From: Emydura subglobosa
Taxonomy: Eukaryota > Chordata > Testudines > Chelidae
Length of the DNA stretch: 64,000 nt
Assembly: GCA_007922225.1 (NCBI GenBank)
Contig: ML679956.1
Location: 13,303,049 to 13,367,048 of the forward strand
Direction of reading: 5' to 3'
The position numbers and the translations under genes are program-made. Shown here piece by piece: positions 1 through 11,909 of this stretch. A model generated the notes under the pieces. It searched no databases and had not been told where the DNA came from. It saw only the letters and a program-made list of their open reading frames with translations. Within the stretch, counting starts at the first letter, position 1; every line of letters begins with the position of its first letter.

Positions 1-351
1 TTATTCCTTAAATATTATCAGTACATACATCTCGCAATGATTAAGAATCTTGACATGTTACAAGCTTTCTGTAGATATCTTACAGAATATTTATCCATAA
101 AAAATAACATGTAAGACGTGTTTGGTGTAGTGAGTTATCAGGTCTGAGATGAGACTTGTTTTCAAAGAACAGGGGACCCTTTGCCAGGAAGCCGCAATGT
201 CACATGAGTAAAAACAGTTTTCCAAACATTTCAGATACAGTTGAAAAGATGATAATGCTGGAGTCCTAGTGTCCTAGATACTAATATCTTAAATATTGAC
301 AGAGAATCCTAGACAAGATCTTTGACTTATTACTAAACAGCAACATTCCAT
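1..351. other. ANO10 intron 4, unassigned AT-rich DNA
   Basis: No gene, RNA or recognisable repeat seen; it lies left of the CR1 3' end. Confidence 0.5.
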
Positions 352-1862
352 AAAATCATAGAAGTGTAGGATTGGAAGGGACCTTAAGTCGTCTTCTAGT
401 CCAGTCCCCTGCACTCAAGACAGGACTAAGTATTATCTAGACTATTCCTGACAGGTGATTGTGTAACCTGATCTTAAAAATCTTCAATGATGGAAATTCC
501 ACAACCTCCCAAGGCAATTTATTTCCAGTGCTTAACTACCATGACAGTTTGGAATTTTTTACCTAATGTCCAACCTAAACCTCCCTTACTACAATTTAAG
601 CCCACTGCTTCTTGTCCTATCCTCAGAAGTTATCGAGAACAATTTTTCTCCCTCCACCTTTTATGTACTTGAAAATTGTCATTGTGTCTCCTCTCAGTCT
701 TCTCTTCTCCAGACCAAACCACCCCATTTTTTTTTTTCAATCTTTCCTCACAGGTCATGTTTTCCAGACCTTTAATAATTTGTATTGGAGAAAGTCCAGA
801 GGAGAGCAATCTGTCTATGTTTCCCAGAACTGGACACAATACTTCAGTTGAGGCTGTATCAGCATAGAGTAGAGTGGAAGAATACTTCTCATGTCTTGCT
901 TATATATACTCCTGCTAATATATCCTAGAATGTTTGCTTTTTTTTTTTTTTTTTTTTGTGCAACAGCATTACACTGTTGACTTATATTTAGCCTGTGATC
1001 CACTATGACCCCCAGATCCGTCATTTCCCATTTTGTATGTGTGCAACTGATTGTTCCTTCCTAAGTGGAGTACTTTGCATTTGCCCTTATAGAATTTCAT
1101 CCTACTTACTTCAGATCATTTCTCCAGTTTGTCCAGATCGTTTTGAATTTTAATTATATCATCCAAAGCACTTGCAACTCCTCCCAGTGTGGTATCATCC
1201 ACAAACTACTTAAATGTACTCCCTCTGCCATTATCTAAATCACTGATGTGGATATTGAACAGAACCAGAATTGATCCCTGAGGGACCCCACTCAATATGC
1301 CTTTCCAAGCTTGACTGTGAACCACTGATTACTCTCTGGGAACAGTTTTCCAACCAGTTTTGCACCCAACTTATAGTAGTTCCATCTTGGTTGTATTTCC
1401 CTAGTTGGTTTATGAGGTCATGCAAGACAGTAACAAAAGACTTACTGAAATCAAGATACACCACATCTACTGCTTCCCCATTATCCACAAGGCTTGTTAC
1501 CCTGTTAAAGAAAGCTATTAATTTGGTTTGATATTATGTGTTCTTGAGAAATCCATGCTGGTTGTTACTTATTCCTTTATTATCTTCTAGGTGGTCTGCA
1601 TATTGATTGCTTAATTATTTGTTCCTTTACTTCTGGGTAATGAAGTTAAACTGACTGGTCTATAATTTCCTGGATAGTTCTTATTCCCCTTTTTATAGAT
1701 TAGCACTATATTTACCCTTTTCCAGTCCTCTGGAATTTCTCACATCTTCCATAACTTTTCAAAGATAATTGCTAATGGCTCAGATATCTCCTCAATCAGT
1801 TCCTTGAGTATCCTAGGATGTATTTCATCAGGCCCTGGTGACTTGAAGACATCTAACTTGTC
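352..1862 (-). mobile_element. CR1 LINE, antisense, 3' part (left of Harbinger insertion)
   Basis: The left edge reads AATCATAGAA...GGATTGGAAGGGACC, the reverse complement of the conserved CR1 3' terminus. Minus-strand translation gives reverse-transcriptase pieces: VVYLDFSKSF and NWLENCSQRV (1240-1488), and LGVIVDHRLNIS with LIQPQLKYCVQFW (815-1024). The frame is broken by many stops and indels, so it is an old dead copy. A T-run at about 939-958 falls inside the RT C-terminal region. The copy continues after the Harbinger element at 6091. Confidence 0.9.
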
Positions 1863-2383
1863 TGAGGGCATGTCTACACTACAAAGTTAAGTCAACTTAA
1901 TTTAAATCAACATACAGCACTTGACATAATTAAATCAGTTGGGCATGTCCTCACAATGCTTATTGCATCAGTGGAGTGCGTCCTCACAAACAGCGGTTGC
2001 ATCAATGCACAAAGCAGTGCACCGTGGGTAGCTATCCCACAGTTCAATTAGGTACAAGGGATTTTGTGAAGGACTTGCAATGGGTCCAAAACATTGTCAC
2101 AGGGGGAGATGGGAGCATGGCTTCAACCTCCCATGATGCAATTGCCTCCCTCCATTCCCTGACATCAACAGCGAACAAACCAATACTTTTTCATGCCTTT
2201 TTTCGAAAGCCTGGCTTAGCCACACATACACCATAGTCCGAGAAGCATGGAGCCTGCTCAGCTGTGCACTCTTATTGTGAGCTTTACAAACACCTCGCAA
2301 CTTATCCTGCAGTATTTGCAGAGGCCAGAGACAGGACGCACCATGTGGAACACTGCAATGTCAGTCAAGCAGCTCTGCTGTAA

Positions 2384-3436
2384 ATGATAGAACAAAACTA
2401 TTTCTGGTTGCTACTGTCTGTCGTGTTGCAGCTGAACATGATGGAGCACCATTTCTGGTCCCGGGAAACAAGCACTGACTGGTGGGATCACATCATTATG
2501 CAGATATGGGATGACCAGCACTGGCTGCAGAACTTTCGAATGCAGAAGGCCACTTTCCAGGAACTTTGTGCAGAGCTCTTGCCAGGCCTGAAGCACAATG
2601 GCACTAGAATAGGGGCTGCTCTGACAGTGGAGAAGCAGGTGGCAATTGTTGTGTGGAAGCCTGCAATGCCAGACTGCTACCGGTCAGTGGGGAATCAATT
2701 CCGAGTTGGTAAATAAACCGTGGGAGCTGAACCAAGTGTGGAAAGCTACTAATCAACTTCTGCTAAGAATGATAGTGACTCAGGGCAACGTGCAGGACAT
2801 AGTAGATGGTTTTCCCTAACTGAGGTGGGGTGATAGATGGCATCCATATCTCTATCTTGGCACCAGACCACCTTGCCAAAGAGTGGATCACAGGGGGTGT
2901 TTCACCAACGTCAGCGTGGGACTGTCGGGAAAGGTGCATGACACACGTTTAGGAACTCAGGTCTGTTCAGAAAGCTGCAATCAGGGAGTCTCTTTCCAGA
3001 TCACAGAATAACCATCGATGATGTTGAAATGCCAGTAATGATCCTGTGAGACCCAGCTTATCCCTTGCTCCCATGGCTCATGAAGCCATATACCAGGCAC
3101 CTGGACAGCAGTAAGGAACAGTTCAACAATAGGCTGAGCAAATGCAGAATGGTGGTGGATTGTGCCTTTGGATGTTTTAAGGGTCATTGGTAAAGTTTGC
3201 TTACCTGGTTAGAGCTCAGTGAAAGCAACATCCCCATTTTTATCGCTGCCTGCTGTAAGCTCCATAATTTCTGTGACGTAAAGGGAGAGAAGTTTCTGCA
3301 GAAGTGGGATGTGGAGGCTGACCGGATGGCAGCTGACTTTAAGCAGCCAGATACCAGGGCAATAAGAAGAGCCCAGCAAGGGGCTCCACGTCTCCGTGAG
3401 GCTTTGAAAAGCCGTTTCAGTAATGAGGCACATTAA
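2384..3436 (+). pseudogene. Harbinger (HARBI1-like) transposase pseudogene
   Basis: The N-terminal part is open at 2384-2716 and includes NFRMQKATFQELC, LLPGLKHNGT and VAIVVWKPAMPDCYRSVGN, the usual PIF/Harbinger N-terminal pattern. After a stop at 2714 the frame shifts several times. At 3050-3190 the signature DPAYPLLPWLMKPY ... NRLSKCRMVVDCAFGCFKGHW is clear: the catalytic Asp is kept, but the Glu expected in V-E-x-A-F-G is Asp. The C-terminal part (3197-3436) ends LREALKSRFSNEAH. The protein would be a DDE nuclease that cuts and joins the element's ends; this copy cannot encode it. Confidence 0.88.
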
Positions 3437-3694
3437 TGTGCAGCGCATATCTGCATTGTGCTTTTCCATACAATCCCCTCCATTGCATGAGTTTCACTGC
3501 ACCTCCTCTTCCCCCCTCCACCCCGTCGCTTGTAATAAATAAAGTATTTCATTCTCAACACCTTGTCTTTTATTTCACAAAGATAAAGACAGATAAACAA
3601 GAAAATAATTAAACCTTGGTAAAACAGTGGGATAAATGTGGGAGGGGGAAAAAACAAATACAGCTTGTCTTTGCAAATACACAAGTGGTGCCAT

Positions 3695-5740
3695 TCAAAG
3701 GCCTTCAAATGGCCACCTTTTCTTCTTAGGCCCCATCCCCGGTGTTGAGTGGAAGGGATACTGCACACTCCCTTTCTCCCCCACCTCCTGGGATTGGGAA
3801 CAAGGCGATGCTTGCAGGCAGTTGTGCAAGTGCTGCAAAGGAAGTCTAGCCTCAAGCTGCTTTTCTTGAAGCTCAACCAGATACCTCAGCATGTTAGACT
3901 GATCCTTCATTATCCACAGCACCTCATTCTGCGTGGAATGTTCATACTCCTGGGATGCTTTCCTGCTCTCCATGTCCAGTTTCTCAGACAATGACATCCT
4001 CCAGGCTCTTAGCGCCGTGTCAGCTGTCCCAAAGGTGCTCATTAACTCATTGAGCATGTCACCATGAGTTCTCTTTTTCTGCCTTCTAATCTGTGACAGC
4101 CTCTCAGCAGGTGTGGAGAACACCTTCTACTACAAGGCACACAAAGCACAAGGCAACCATTGTTAGTGCATCCCCTAGTTTTTGTGCAAGGTCATTATTT
4201 AAAAATCACTCCCCTCATAACACTCAAGTGCAAGCCAGAACATAATCAGAAGCCCTCAATATTCAAAGAACCTTTTTGCTGGTCTAGCCATGGTTAGTAT
4301 AGCCCAGCAGCCTGGGTGACGGGATTTGTACTGCAACTTGTGAGAAACCCCAGCTGGTAGCCCAGGATGGCTGGTGGACAATGCCCCCTGCCCCAGCAAC
4401 CTAGATGTATCTTTGAGACCAAACACCAGTGTTAAGGTTCAAAAACTGCAGTCTTTGTCTGGGGCAGCACCGAGGTGAGGCGAGTGGAATTTGCGCCCAC
4501 AAGAGAAGAAATGAATGCCCCCCTCGCCTATTAATGCTACTGGCTGTTGTCGTCCTGGATTTGCAAATTCTGAGACCAAGTCTGATCCCTGCCAACAAAA
4601 CCACCAGCGCGGTAAGGAAACCTAGGTTGAGAGACCAGGAAATCAAGATAATTGCGGGGGGAGGCGGGGGGGAAGGACACCTTTGAATTTGTTGTTTGTA
4701 GTATGAGCAATTGTAATAAAAAACTTGTACCATTTCCCCTAGATGACCATATGTGATATTAGCCTCATGAGGGTAACACCGGAAGAAAAGCAGCAGATGC
4801 TTCAAGCGTCTGAGCATAGACCTGGTCCTTATGTTGCAATGCTGTGTGCCACAATGATGCCAGCAGAATTAATATGGGAGTGGTGTGGGAAAATGTCCTA
4901 CTGTGCTTGAAGAAATAAGTTAGCCCTCCCCAGAAACCTTCTGCAAAGGATTGCAGAGTACCTCCATGAAAGTTTCTTGGAGATCTCAATGGAGGATTCT
5001 TGGGCTATCACAGTGCACATAAACAGTCTTTTCTGGGGTATATCCTCTCCATAACTGGAACGGCTACTGGGAAGCAGATACCCACTACTCCTAACTTAAC
5101 TTTCCATATTAATCATAAAGCAAAAGAGGATGTAGTCCCTATTGTTTGATTAGAATTGCATACTCACCAGACGTGACTTCCCTGGCATCACGATCTGCCA
5201 CGATGCTGTCCCTTGACCGGTTGGACTGCTCCGGTGTTAAAAACAGTTCCTGGCTCTCGGGGAAATGGATCCCTTGCTTACTGCCTCCCATTCTCCTCCT
5301 ACTCCTCCTCCTCATCCACGTCCTCATTGTTGTTGCCTGTATTGGCCCAGGACTCAGAATCCTAGGAGGTATCCACACTGCTTGTGAGGGCAGTGGTGGG
5401 GTCACCGCCAAGAATCACATGCAGCTCATTGTAGAAGTGGCATGTCTGTAGTGAAGAACCAGAATGACTGTTTGCCTCATCTTGTGGTACGACTGCTGAA
5501 GTTCTCGGATCTTCACACAGCACTGCTATGTGTCCCTGGTGTAGCACTTCTCCCCCTTGCTCTATGGAAACTTTTTGTAGATATCTACATTTCTTCAGCT
5601 GGATTGGAGCTGTGCCTGTACAGACTCTTCTCACCACAGGGCAATAAGATCCACCTTGTCTACTCCAGGCTGGAGCGCTTTTGAGACATTCGTTTGTCAT
5701 AATCAACTGTGCTGGTGAGCTCGCCACACCAATCAAACAG
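3695..5740 (-). pseudogene. Harbinger Myb/SANT-like DNA-binding protein pseudogene
   Basis: Second gene of the transposon, on the opposite strand. The Myb/SANT part is at about 5740-5362 and ends in CHFYNELHVILGGDPTT, a typical tail of this domain. An acidic linker follows at about 5300-5270 (read as a poly-Glu type segment in the decayed frame). The C-terminal part is open at 4123-3695 (STPAERLSQIRRQKKRTHGD, then a predicted helical, coiled-coil-like stretch with VELQEKQLEARLPLQ). The gap 4124-5130 may be an intron or insertion. In active Harbingers this partner recruits the transposase to the ends. Confidence 0.75.
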
Positions 5741-6090
5741 GAAATGGGAATTCAAAATTTCCCAGGGCTTGAACAGAGAGGGGCTGTTTCGTGTATCAGG
5801 CTGCAGTTCAGCAGAGTTGAAAAGCTCCAGAGCAGTAACAACGGAGCATTGTGGGACACCTCCTGGAGGCCAATTCAATCGATTTATGCAATACTGCATC
5901 TATACTGACTCTTGATCCACTCATCAACCTCAAATTAAGCACTATGCCTCTCACAGAGGTGGAGTAATTAAGTCAACATTACAGTCGCAATAAGTCAGTG
6001 GAAGGGATCTGGTAGTATAGATGCATACATTATTAGGTCGATGTTAGGCAGCTTCTGTCAACCTAAGTTTGTAGTGTAGACCAGGCCTAA

Positions 6091-6295
6091 GTAATTTTTA
6101 ACTTGTTCTTTCCTTATTTTAGCCTCTGATCCCACCTCATTCTCACTGGCATCCATTAAGTAAGATGTCCAACTGCTACTAAACTTTTTGATGAAAACAA
6201 AACAAAACAAAACAAAAACAAAAAAAGGCATTTAACACTTCTGCCATTTCCACATTTTCTGTTTTTCCCTCCTCGCTGAGTTGAGTACTGAGTAA
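6091..6295 (-). mobile_element. CR1 LINE, antisense, continuation right of Harbinger insertion
   Basis: GTAATTTTTAACTTGTTCTT directly continues the CR1 sequence interrupted at 1862 and runs into TTCTGCCATTTCCACATTTTC, a usual CR1 stretch in this orientation. It contains an (AAAAC)n tract at about 6196-6227 that looks like a local expansion. The right edge is approximate. Confidence 0.8.
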
Positions 6296-7464
6296 CTTAT
6301 GTTCAGGATATTACATGAAATGTTCTTTAGAAGTAGCATTAGAATTCTGGAGTTTATTTAGAATTATTCTTCAGATAATGATATTTTTAGCACTTATAAC
6401 CACCAAGAAATAGTTAAGAAGCCAGTTCAACATTTCAAAGCCAGTACAAGGCATAACACAAGAATTAAGAGAGAACTATGCAACTGAAAAAGTGAGGGCC
6501 TAATAAAGAAAAATACTGCTGTGGCCACGTGGTGTAGGATCCCAAACTCCTTCCTCGACTCATACTTTGGATTGCTTTTCTTAGCATCTTTTTTTCCCTC
6601 TCCTGCCAACCCCCCCATGAATGGAGTATATACTGCAGTTTCTTACTGTGGCTAATCAACATCCGCATGTTCAATAAAGCAGTCAGACTTACTTCAGACC
6701 AAAAATTAGGTAATCCCTTTGCTTTTCTAATCTGCTCACATAAATGAGGAATGGTTTTCATGAGAGATGAAGACTTTATACAACATTCTGTGAATTTTGT
6801 TCAAATGGAAAAAACTATGACTTAAGTGAACTACAAGCCTATATTTAACCTGTCTAGGCAAATATGATAAGATTAGAAACCTACCAGAATCACTAAATCA
6901 ACACTGACACAAGAGGAGGCTTCATACCAGGGAAGTAAAGGAATCTGTTATGCTTTGCGGACATTTGTGAAAATGTAACATGTCTGCATGCAGATCCTCA
7001 AAATGTCTTACCACATATATATCCTCAACATGCTATCAAAGTCTATTTATTGTAACAAACTCAAATTTTGTGTGGTAATATGAAGTTTTAAAACACATTA
7101 AACTAAAAAGAGATTAAAGAATCTACTAATTACTAAATTGATTAGAAATGTGCAAAAATAAAGAGTTGCTTCCCAACTCCATCATGTAGCATTTAAATAT
7201 CCATTTATCTTTTCGGCAGACCAGTAGTTGAAGTTTATAAAAAAACCAAAACATTTCATTTCTTTACACTACTCCAATTCTTAAAGATGAAGAAAAATAA
7301 AACGATACAGCGCAGTAGTACTGGAGTTCTTTTAACTTTTGAAGCATCTCTCAGCTTCAGGAAATTGCGAACATCCCCTTTACCCTACATATTTACTGTG
7401 AGCAGTGTTTCACAAATATTAATCAACGCAATTAATTAAGGATACTATAAACCAAATCACTTAC
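6296..7464. other. ANO10 intron 4, unassigned
   Basis: AT-rich sequence with no recognised exon or repeat, ending at the exon 4 donor. Confidence 0.5.
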
Positions 7465-7599
7465 GTATTGATTTTCCTGGATATAGCTTTGCCTGAGGGT
7501 ACCCAGGAATCATTCTTTCATCTTTGGCTCTCAAATTTTCAAGTTCGTGCTTGATGATGTACTGACGCTCTGCCATTGTAAGGAAATTGTGATTGTCCT
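7465..7599 (-). CDS. ANO10: ANO10 exon 4 (end of cytosolic domain, before the membrane core)
   Basis: A 135-nt exon: acceptor GATTTTAG, then 2 bases finishing a Glu codon, 44 codons and one final base before the donor GTAAGT. The peptide contains [20 protein letters not shown] followed by [20 protein letters not shown]. This stretch is strongly conserved in ANO10 and lies just before the double-Arg and Leu-rich segment that leads to the first membrane helix. The rest of the protein (TMEM16 core, Ca2+-binding helices) must lie left of the window on the minus strand. No later exon was recognised between 1 and 7464. Confidence 0.95.
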
Positions 7600-10019
7600 C
7601 TAAAATCAGAAAGAAAACGGTTCATAATGCTCTTGCTTTAGGTTACCAAAAAGTTCTAAGAGAGTTAATTGCTTAGGACTCTGGAGACAAAAACAGGCAT
7701 ACCAAAGACCACCAGGTTCAGAAAAGAAATACTGTACCCCAATGTTATTCAATCACACATTTGTGAGAGAAAACTCCTGCCTCTTTAAAGCCTTCAATGA
7801 TAAAACACACATTTCAGCTACTGTATGTTTAATCTGACTATCTACATGACCTGAGATCACTAAAAGGGAGAATATTACCCACTTGCAATTATGCTTCTCT
7901 GAAGATATAATTCTGACAATGTTCTCAACTCCAGGTTTTAGTTCCTTACTGAAAACAGGCAGGACTTCTCAGCTCTTACTACTGCTAGGCAGCAGTAGTA
8001 GTACGTTAGTTGCTAGGGGGCCTATTTTGTGCTCTATTTCATACCAACCTCTTCCAGGTATAAATGTCTTCTATTGCACAGCAGGTGACAGAATGATAAA
8101 CTAATTCAAAATAATTAATCATGATTAAAGTAATGAGAAACCTTAAAAAAAGATTATCCCAAACTCTAAGAGATTTGAGTGGGACTTCTGTTGAATTGTA
8201 CCTTCAAAGAAGCAGAATTACAAATAATTTCCCCTTCTCTTCAGATACCATCCAACTGCATTTTTAATTTACAGTAACGTGAACTAGGTACTTTTTAATT
8301 TGCGCCAGAAGTCTCTACATGGAGCAGCTGGAACAAAACACTTTAAAGTGCTCTACAATTTACACCTTGATAGTCTAGACTCTGGCACCTTGTAGACAAA
8401 CCTGTGTTTCACAATCTGCAATGGTTGGCTCTGAATTTCCCGCTGAAATTTAAGGTGCTGTTTTTGATTTTAAAGTTCCAAACGACTTAGGAACCTGACC
8501 TTACCGGAGGGACAGCCTTTTTTCCCCCCATCCCTTACGGCCAGAGTTGAGATCTGCAAAAGTGCTCAAGCTACAGCCTGATGATATAAATGAAAGGGCA
8601 CTACTGGGAGACCACTCCCTGCGAAAGCCCAGCAACTCTGCAATTCACTCCCTGCCTTGGTCTGCAATAACTTAAATTGATGACATTCAGGACATGTTAC
8701 AAGGATCATCTTTTTCAGAGGCATTTGAAAATAAGGAGTGGGACGAACTGCAAAGTGGGAATTGTTTGAGAGGGAGAGGAATTGCTGCATTTAGGATACC
8801 TTTTTTAAATTGCATCAAAGACACCTTGAGCACATAGACACTCTTTAGCATTTTTATAAATCTAAATAAATACATCTATAAGACATGCAGGAGTGATTGC
8901 CTTGCCTCTGATCTGAGCCTTGGCATGGTCTTCCAATTTCAGGACAGCCAGACCATAAAAGGAAATGCACTGGAACAACTATTTGGGCATGTTATTCTTG
9001 GTAACACCTTTGTCCAGCAAATTGACCTCAAAACATGCAAAAAATTTAATCAATTTTAAGGGCTTCATTCATGCCAAACAGAACCCCAAGAACCTGTTGA
9101 CACAAAAAATATGAAGGGTCTCACTGAAATGGACAGGTGAAAAAATGCTGACAAGACAATAGGCCAATTTAAGATGGAACTCTGGTACTGTCTTGGAAAG
9201 CAGGAAGAGTTCAGCCAATCTCCCACTGAGGAGCAAAGATCCCCAAAAAAGAATCCTTGCAGGTGGTATCCTTAGCCAGTGGTGCTCAACCTGTGGCCCA
9301 ATCAGTACGCAGCTGTGGCCCATGTGACATCCCCTCAGGGCCGTACAGGTAATACTAGATGAGGCCCACAATGGTAAACAGGTTGCCTTAGAGCAATACA
9401 TTATTATTTTTGGTAGTGCTCACAATGTCCAAAAATAAAGGAAAAAATGGTCCTTTCCCCAATTAACTCCCAATCTGAACATAAAATCTATCATTTCCCA
9501 TTGTAAAAACATAATGGAGCAAAATATTCCCATTTTTTCCAGCTAATTAAAATGCAGTTAACCCCAAAATATTTGCTTTTCATAGGTTTTTTAAAATTAG
9601 AAAGGGAGGCAACAATATTAACAATTAATATTTTAGATTGCAAATTGTATATATATTACTTTCTACTAAATTTTTAAGGTCTTTGTTAACTTTATCATAA
9701 ACCTGCATATCAATAAATGAACATGCAGATAAAGCACACAAAAAGCATGAAATAAAAGCATAGGCGCATTGCAAGATTCTGACTCACCCAGAGACAGGAA
9801 ATACAGATTAATTCCACAATGTAGTCTGCATGTTCAAAGGTCAAAAGAGTTACATAGACAGTGGCTTACTCTCCCTACTTCTGTTAGCTTTTACTATTCC
9901 AAGAAACAGAAAGACAATAAAATATTGACTAGTTGAGCTGTGCGCTTATGCACTGACAATATTTGACCACGTTTTTTAAATGATTCAGGAACAGCCCTAA
10001 AACAATTCAGGCACTTTAC
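7600..10019. other. ANO10 intron 3
   Basis: No exon seen. Stretches around 8330-8800 and 9280-9400 look like old interspersed repeats. The second contains GTGGTGCTCAACCTGTGGCCC, a start often seen in reptilian hAT-like elements, but no matching right end with a target duplication was identified. A short CAG/TAG triplet patch lies near 7984-8005. Confidence 0.5.
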
Positions 10020-10217
10020 CTGCAAAATCTTTGAAGGTTTTTCTACTGCTGTATGTAAATGTTCTCATTGAGTTATCATTACATTCTTTTACCAATCCCA
10101 CTGTTTCAGCTCCCAGAAGCAGCCTTAAGTGAGAGGCTCCAACAAGATATAAATGTTGGTTTCCATCTATTATTTCTCCATCTTCTTTCATCAAAGGTTT
10201 AACCAACAGCTGGGCAC
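10020..10217 (-). CDS. ANO10: ANO10 exon 3 (cytosolic N-terminal domain)
   Basis: A 198-nt internal exon with AG acceptor (TTTAAAG) and donor GTAAAG. It starts in phase 1 and ends in phase 1, with 65 whole codons. The peptide contains [20 protein letters not shown] followed by [15 protein letters not shown] and ends KTFKDFA, the conserved cytosolic region of ANO10. The open frame runs on into intron 3 for only a few codons, so the splice donor is consistent with the end of similarity. The split last codon (G + AG of the next exon) gives Glu. Both flanking introns are full of transposon debris, while the exon itself has no stop or indel, which fits purifying selection. Confidence 0.95.
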
Positions 10218-10340
10218 CTTTAAAGAAAGGCAACTTAAAGTAAAGAACATATAAAAGGCACATATTAAAAACTATGATTGTAATACGTATCACCCAATAG
10301 GACCCAATTCTGTGAAGTGCTTAGAACTCAACAGCTCTCA

Positions 10341-10435
10341 TTAGAGAGACAAGGTGGGTAAGGTAATATATTTTACTGGACCACGTGTTGTTGGTGAGAG
10401 GGAAGCTTTCAAGCTCAAAAAGGTGACATGAACAT
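10341..10435 (+). repeat. Short interspersed repeat (GAGAGACAAGGTGGGT family)
   Basis: Begins AGAGAGACAAGGTGGGTAAG and contains TTTTACTGGACCA and GGTGAGAGGGAAGCTTTCAAG. The same family occurs at 46434-46560, so it is dispersed in this genome. It is recognised as a common turtle/crocodilian repeat; I do not know its formal name. Confidence 0.6.
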
Positions 10436-11146
10436 TTGACTTTTCCAAGCTACTTTTGACCCATGGCCTACTGTGACTATTTGTTCTGCTATTCATAAAC
10501 ATAACTTTAAACCATTTTTATGCAATTGGATTTCTATTGAATATATATATGGTACAAGGGGAAAAGGCTGGAAATAGGAAACGGGGACTTTATTTTGCTT
10601 TTTACCCAGGGAGAAAATTCCAGCTGACACAGCTACAACATTATATACAATTCTCATTATAGTCAGAGGTAGCTAAAGAGTCATAGCAACTCATAAAAGG
10701 TGTTCACCAGTTTGCAGGACTGGGTCTTGATTTGGTTTAGTTTCTGTAAACAGCTGATCAAGTGGGACTAGCATGAGAATAAACACTGCATGTTGAATCC
10801 TGGAAATAGTATCTACAGCCTCACTTTTTAAAGTGAATATGTGATCTATACTATTAATTTTGACAAAAAGGAACTGTTGCATCAAAATGTGTGTGTGTAC
10901 AGTCAGAGCATTATCTTAGTTTTCAGTTACTTGTATTAGACAACCAAATTTGTTTACTTTGGACAGTCAAGTAAGCCAAAAGTTTGGATGCATAAGCAAA
11001 CTTTACCTAACGTTCTGATACTTCCTTCATATCTCATCCTTCTTCAGATTCTTACTGTTCCCTGATCTCTCTCCAACAATTTACTACTCCATCAACAGTT
11101 ACCAACAAACTTCTTATCTGTCTTAACCCTACAGTGAAGTTTTATA

Positions 11147-11440
11147 GGGCTTGTCTACACTTACCTCGGAGATTCGGCGGCAGTTGACCGGAGTTGCGCA
11201 AGCTATGCAAAAAACTTGAGCAACTCCCGTCGACTTCTCTGCTTCTGTTCTGCACACCGTCTTCACTGCACTGCACTGATGGGAACCGCGTTCTCGTCGA
11301 AGCAGCACTACACCACTTGAGAAGGTGGTCTTAATACGTCGATTTCTGGATCGACTGAGCAGGTCTTCACTGATGCTCAGTCGATCCAGAGAAGTCAATC
11401 TGACGGCAGCGACTTTGCTGCCATCAGTGTAGCCATAGCC
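11147..11440. mobile_element. Small non-autonomous DNA transposon (MITE), Harbinger-like ends
   Basis: Ends GGGCTTGTCTACACT (left) and AGTGTAGCCATAGCC (right) are imperfect inverted repeats. It has a CpG-rich body unlike its surroundings and no coding potential. The interior holds a perfect hairpin: CTGGATCGACTGAGCA (about 11346) faces TGCTCAGTCGATCCAG (about 11376). A related left end is at 24735. The target duplication is not clear. Confidence 0.65.
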
Positions 11441-11663
11441 TCAGTCTAACGTCAAGTGTTTGGGGGATTCTGTCACAAACCTGTGTGTTATTTTAATAAA
11501 TCAATATGAAGGGCACATCGTAAAAACTTCAAGAACTCATGAAAGGTAAGGTGTCCACCTGAAAAGGGGGTCACAAAAAAAGTAAGTGATTTCTGTCCAA
11601 AAGTACATTTATTTTAATTTTAAAGTACCTCTTTGGTTTGGGCTCTTTTTAAAAAAAGGGAAG

Positions 11664-11904
11664 TACAATCACTGGAGTTCTTCAAGATGTATTGTCCCTG
11701 TGTGTATTCCACTTACAGGTGCACATGCATCCGAATCAGCACTGCTCTCAGAAAATCTCTGGTTGGTCCACTCATGCACCCAGACTATCCTTGTGCGCTG
11801 TACCAAGGCTATAAAGGGCAGCACAGGACCAACCACCACTCCAGTTCTTTCTCTACTGCAGATCCCAGAGAGTATAGGAGGAATCCAAAGGAGAGAGTAA
11901 GGAA
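11664..11904 (+). repeat. DIRS left inverted terminal repeat
   Basis: Includes CACTGGAGTTCTTCAAGATG, then TGTCCCTGTGTGTATTCCAC, GGTGCACATGCATC and CCACTCCAGTTCTTTCTC. These align, in reverse complement and in order, with 18592-18411. The inner end is cut by the LTR insertion at 11910. Confidence 0.85.
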
Positions 11905-11909
11905 AGCGG

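Larger units (their letters stand above)
1866..6087 (+). mobile_element. PIF/Harbinger DNA transposon, near full length, degenerate
   Basis: Terminal inverted repeats are readable: the left end GGGCATGTCTACACTACAAA matches the reverse complement of the right end, GGCCTGGTCTACACTACAAA. The 3-bp target sites (TGA at 1863-1865, TAA at 6088-6090) fit a decayed TAA duplication. The flanking CR1 rejoins perfectly if the element is removed. Inside are the two genes of the superfamily: a DDE transposase on the plus strand (2384-3436) and a Myb/SANT-like DNA-binding protein on the minus strand (5740-3695), in convergent order. Both are broken. Length 4.2 kb. Confidence 0.92.

Noticed and set aside
2384..3436. 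A host HARBI1 gene
   Set aside because: Frame broken several times and bounded by transposon ends, so it is an element copy and not the domesticated gene.
3433..3876. 147-codon minus frame
   Set aside because: Overlaps the 3' ends of both Harbinger genes in another frame; low-complexity, no domain.
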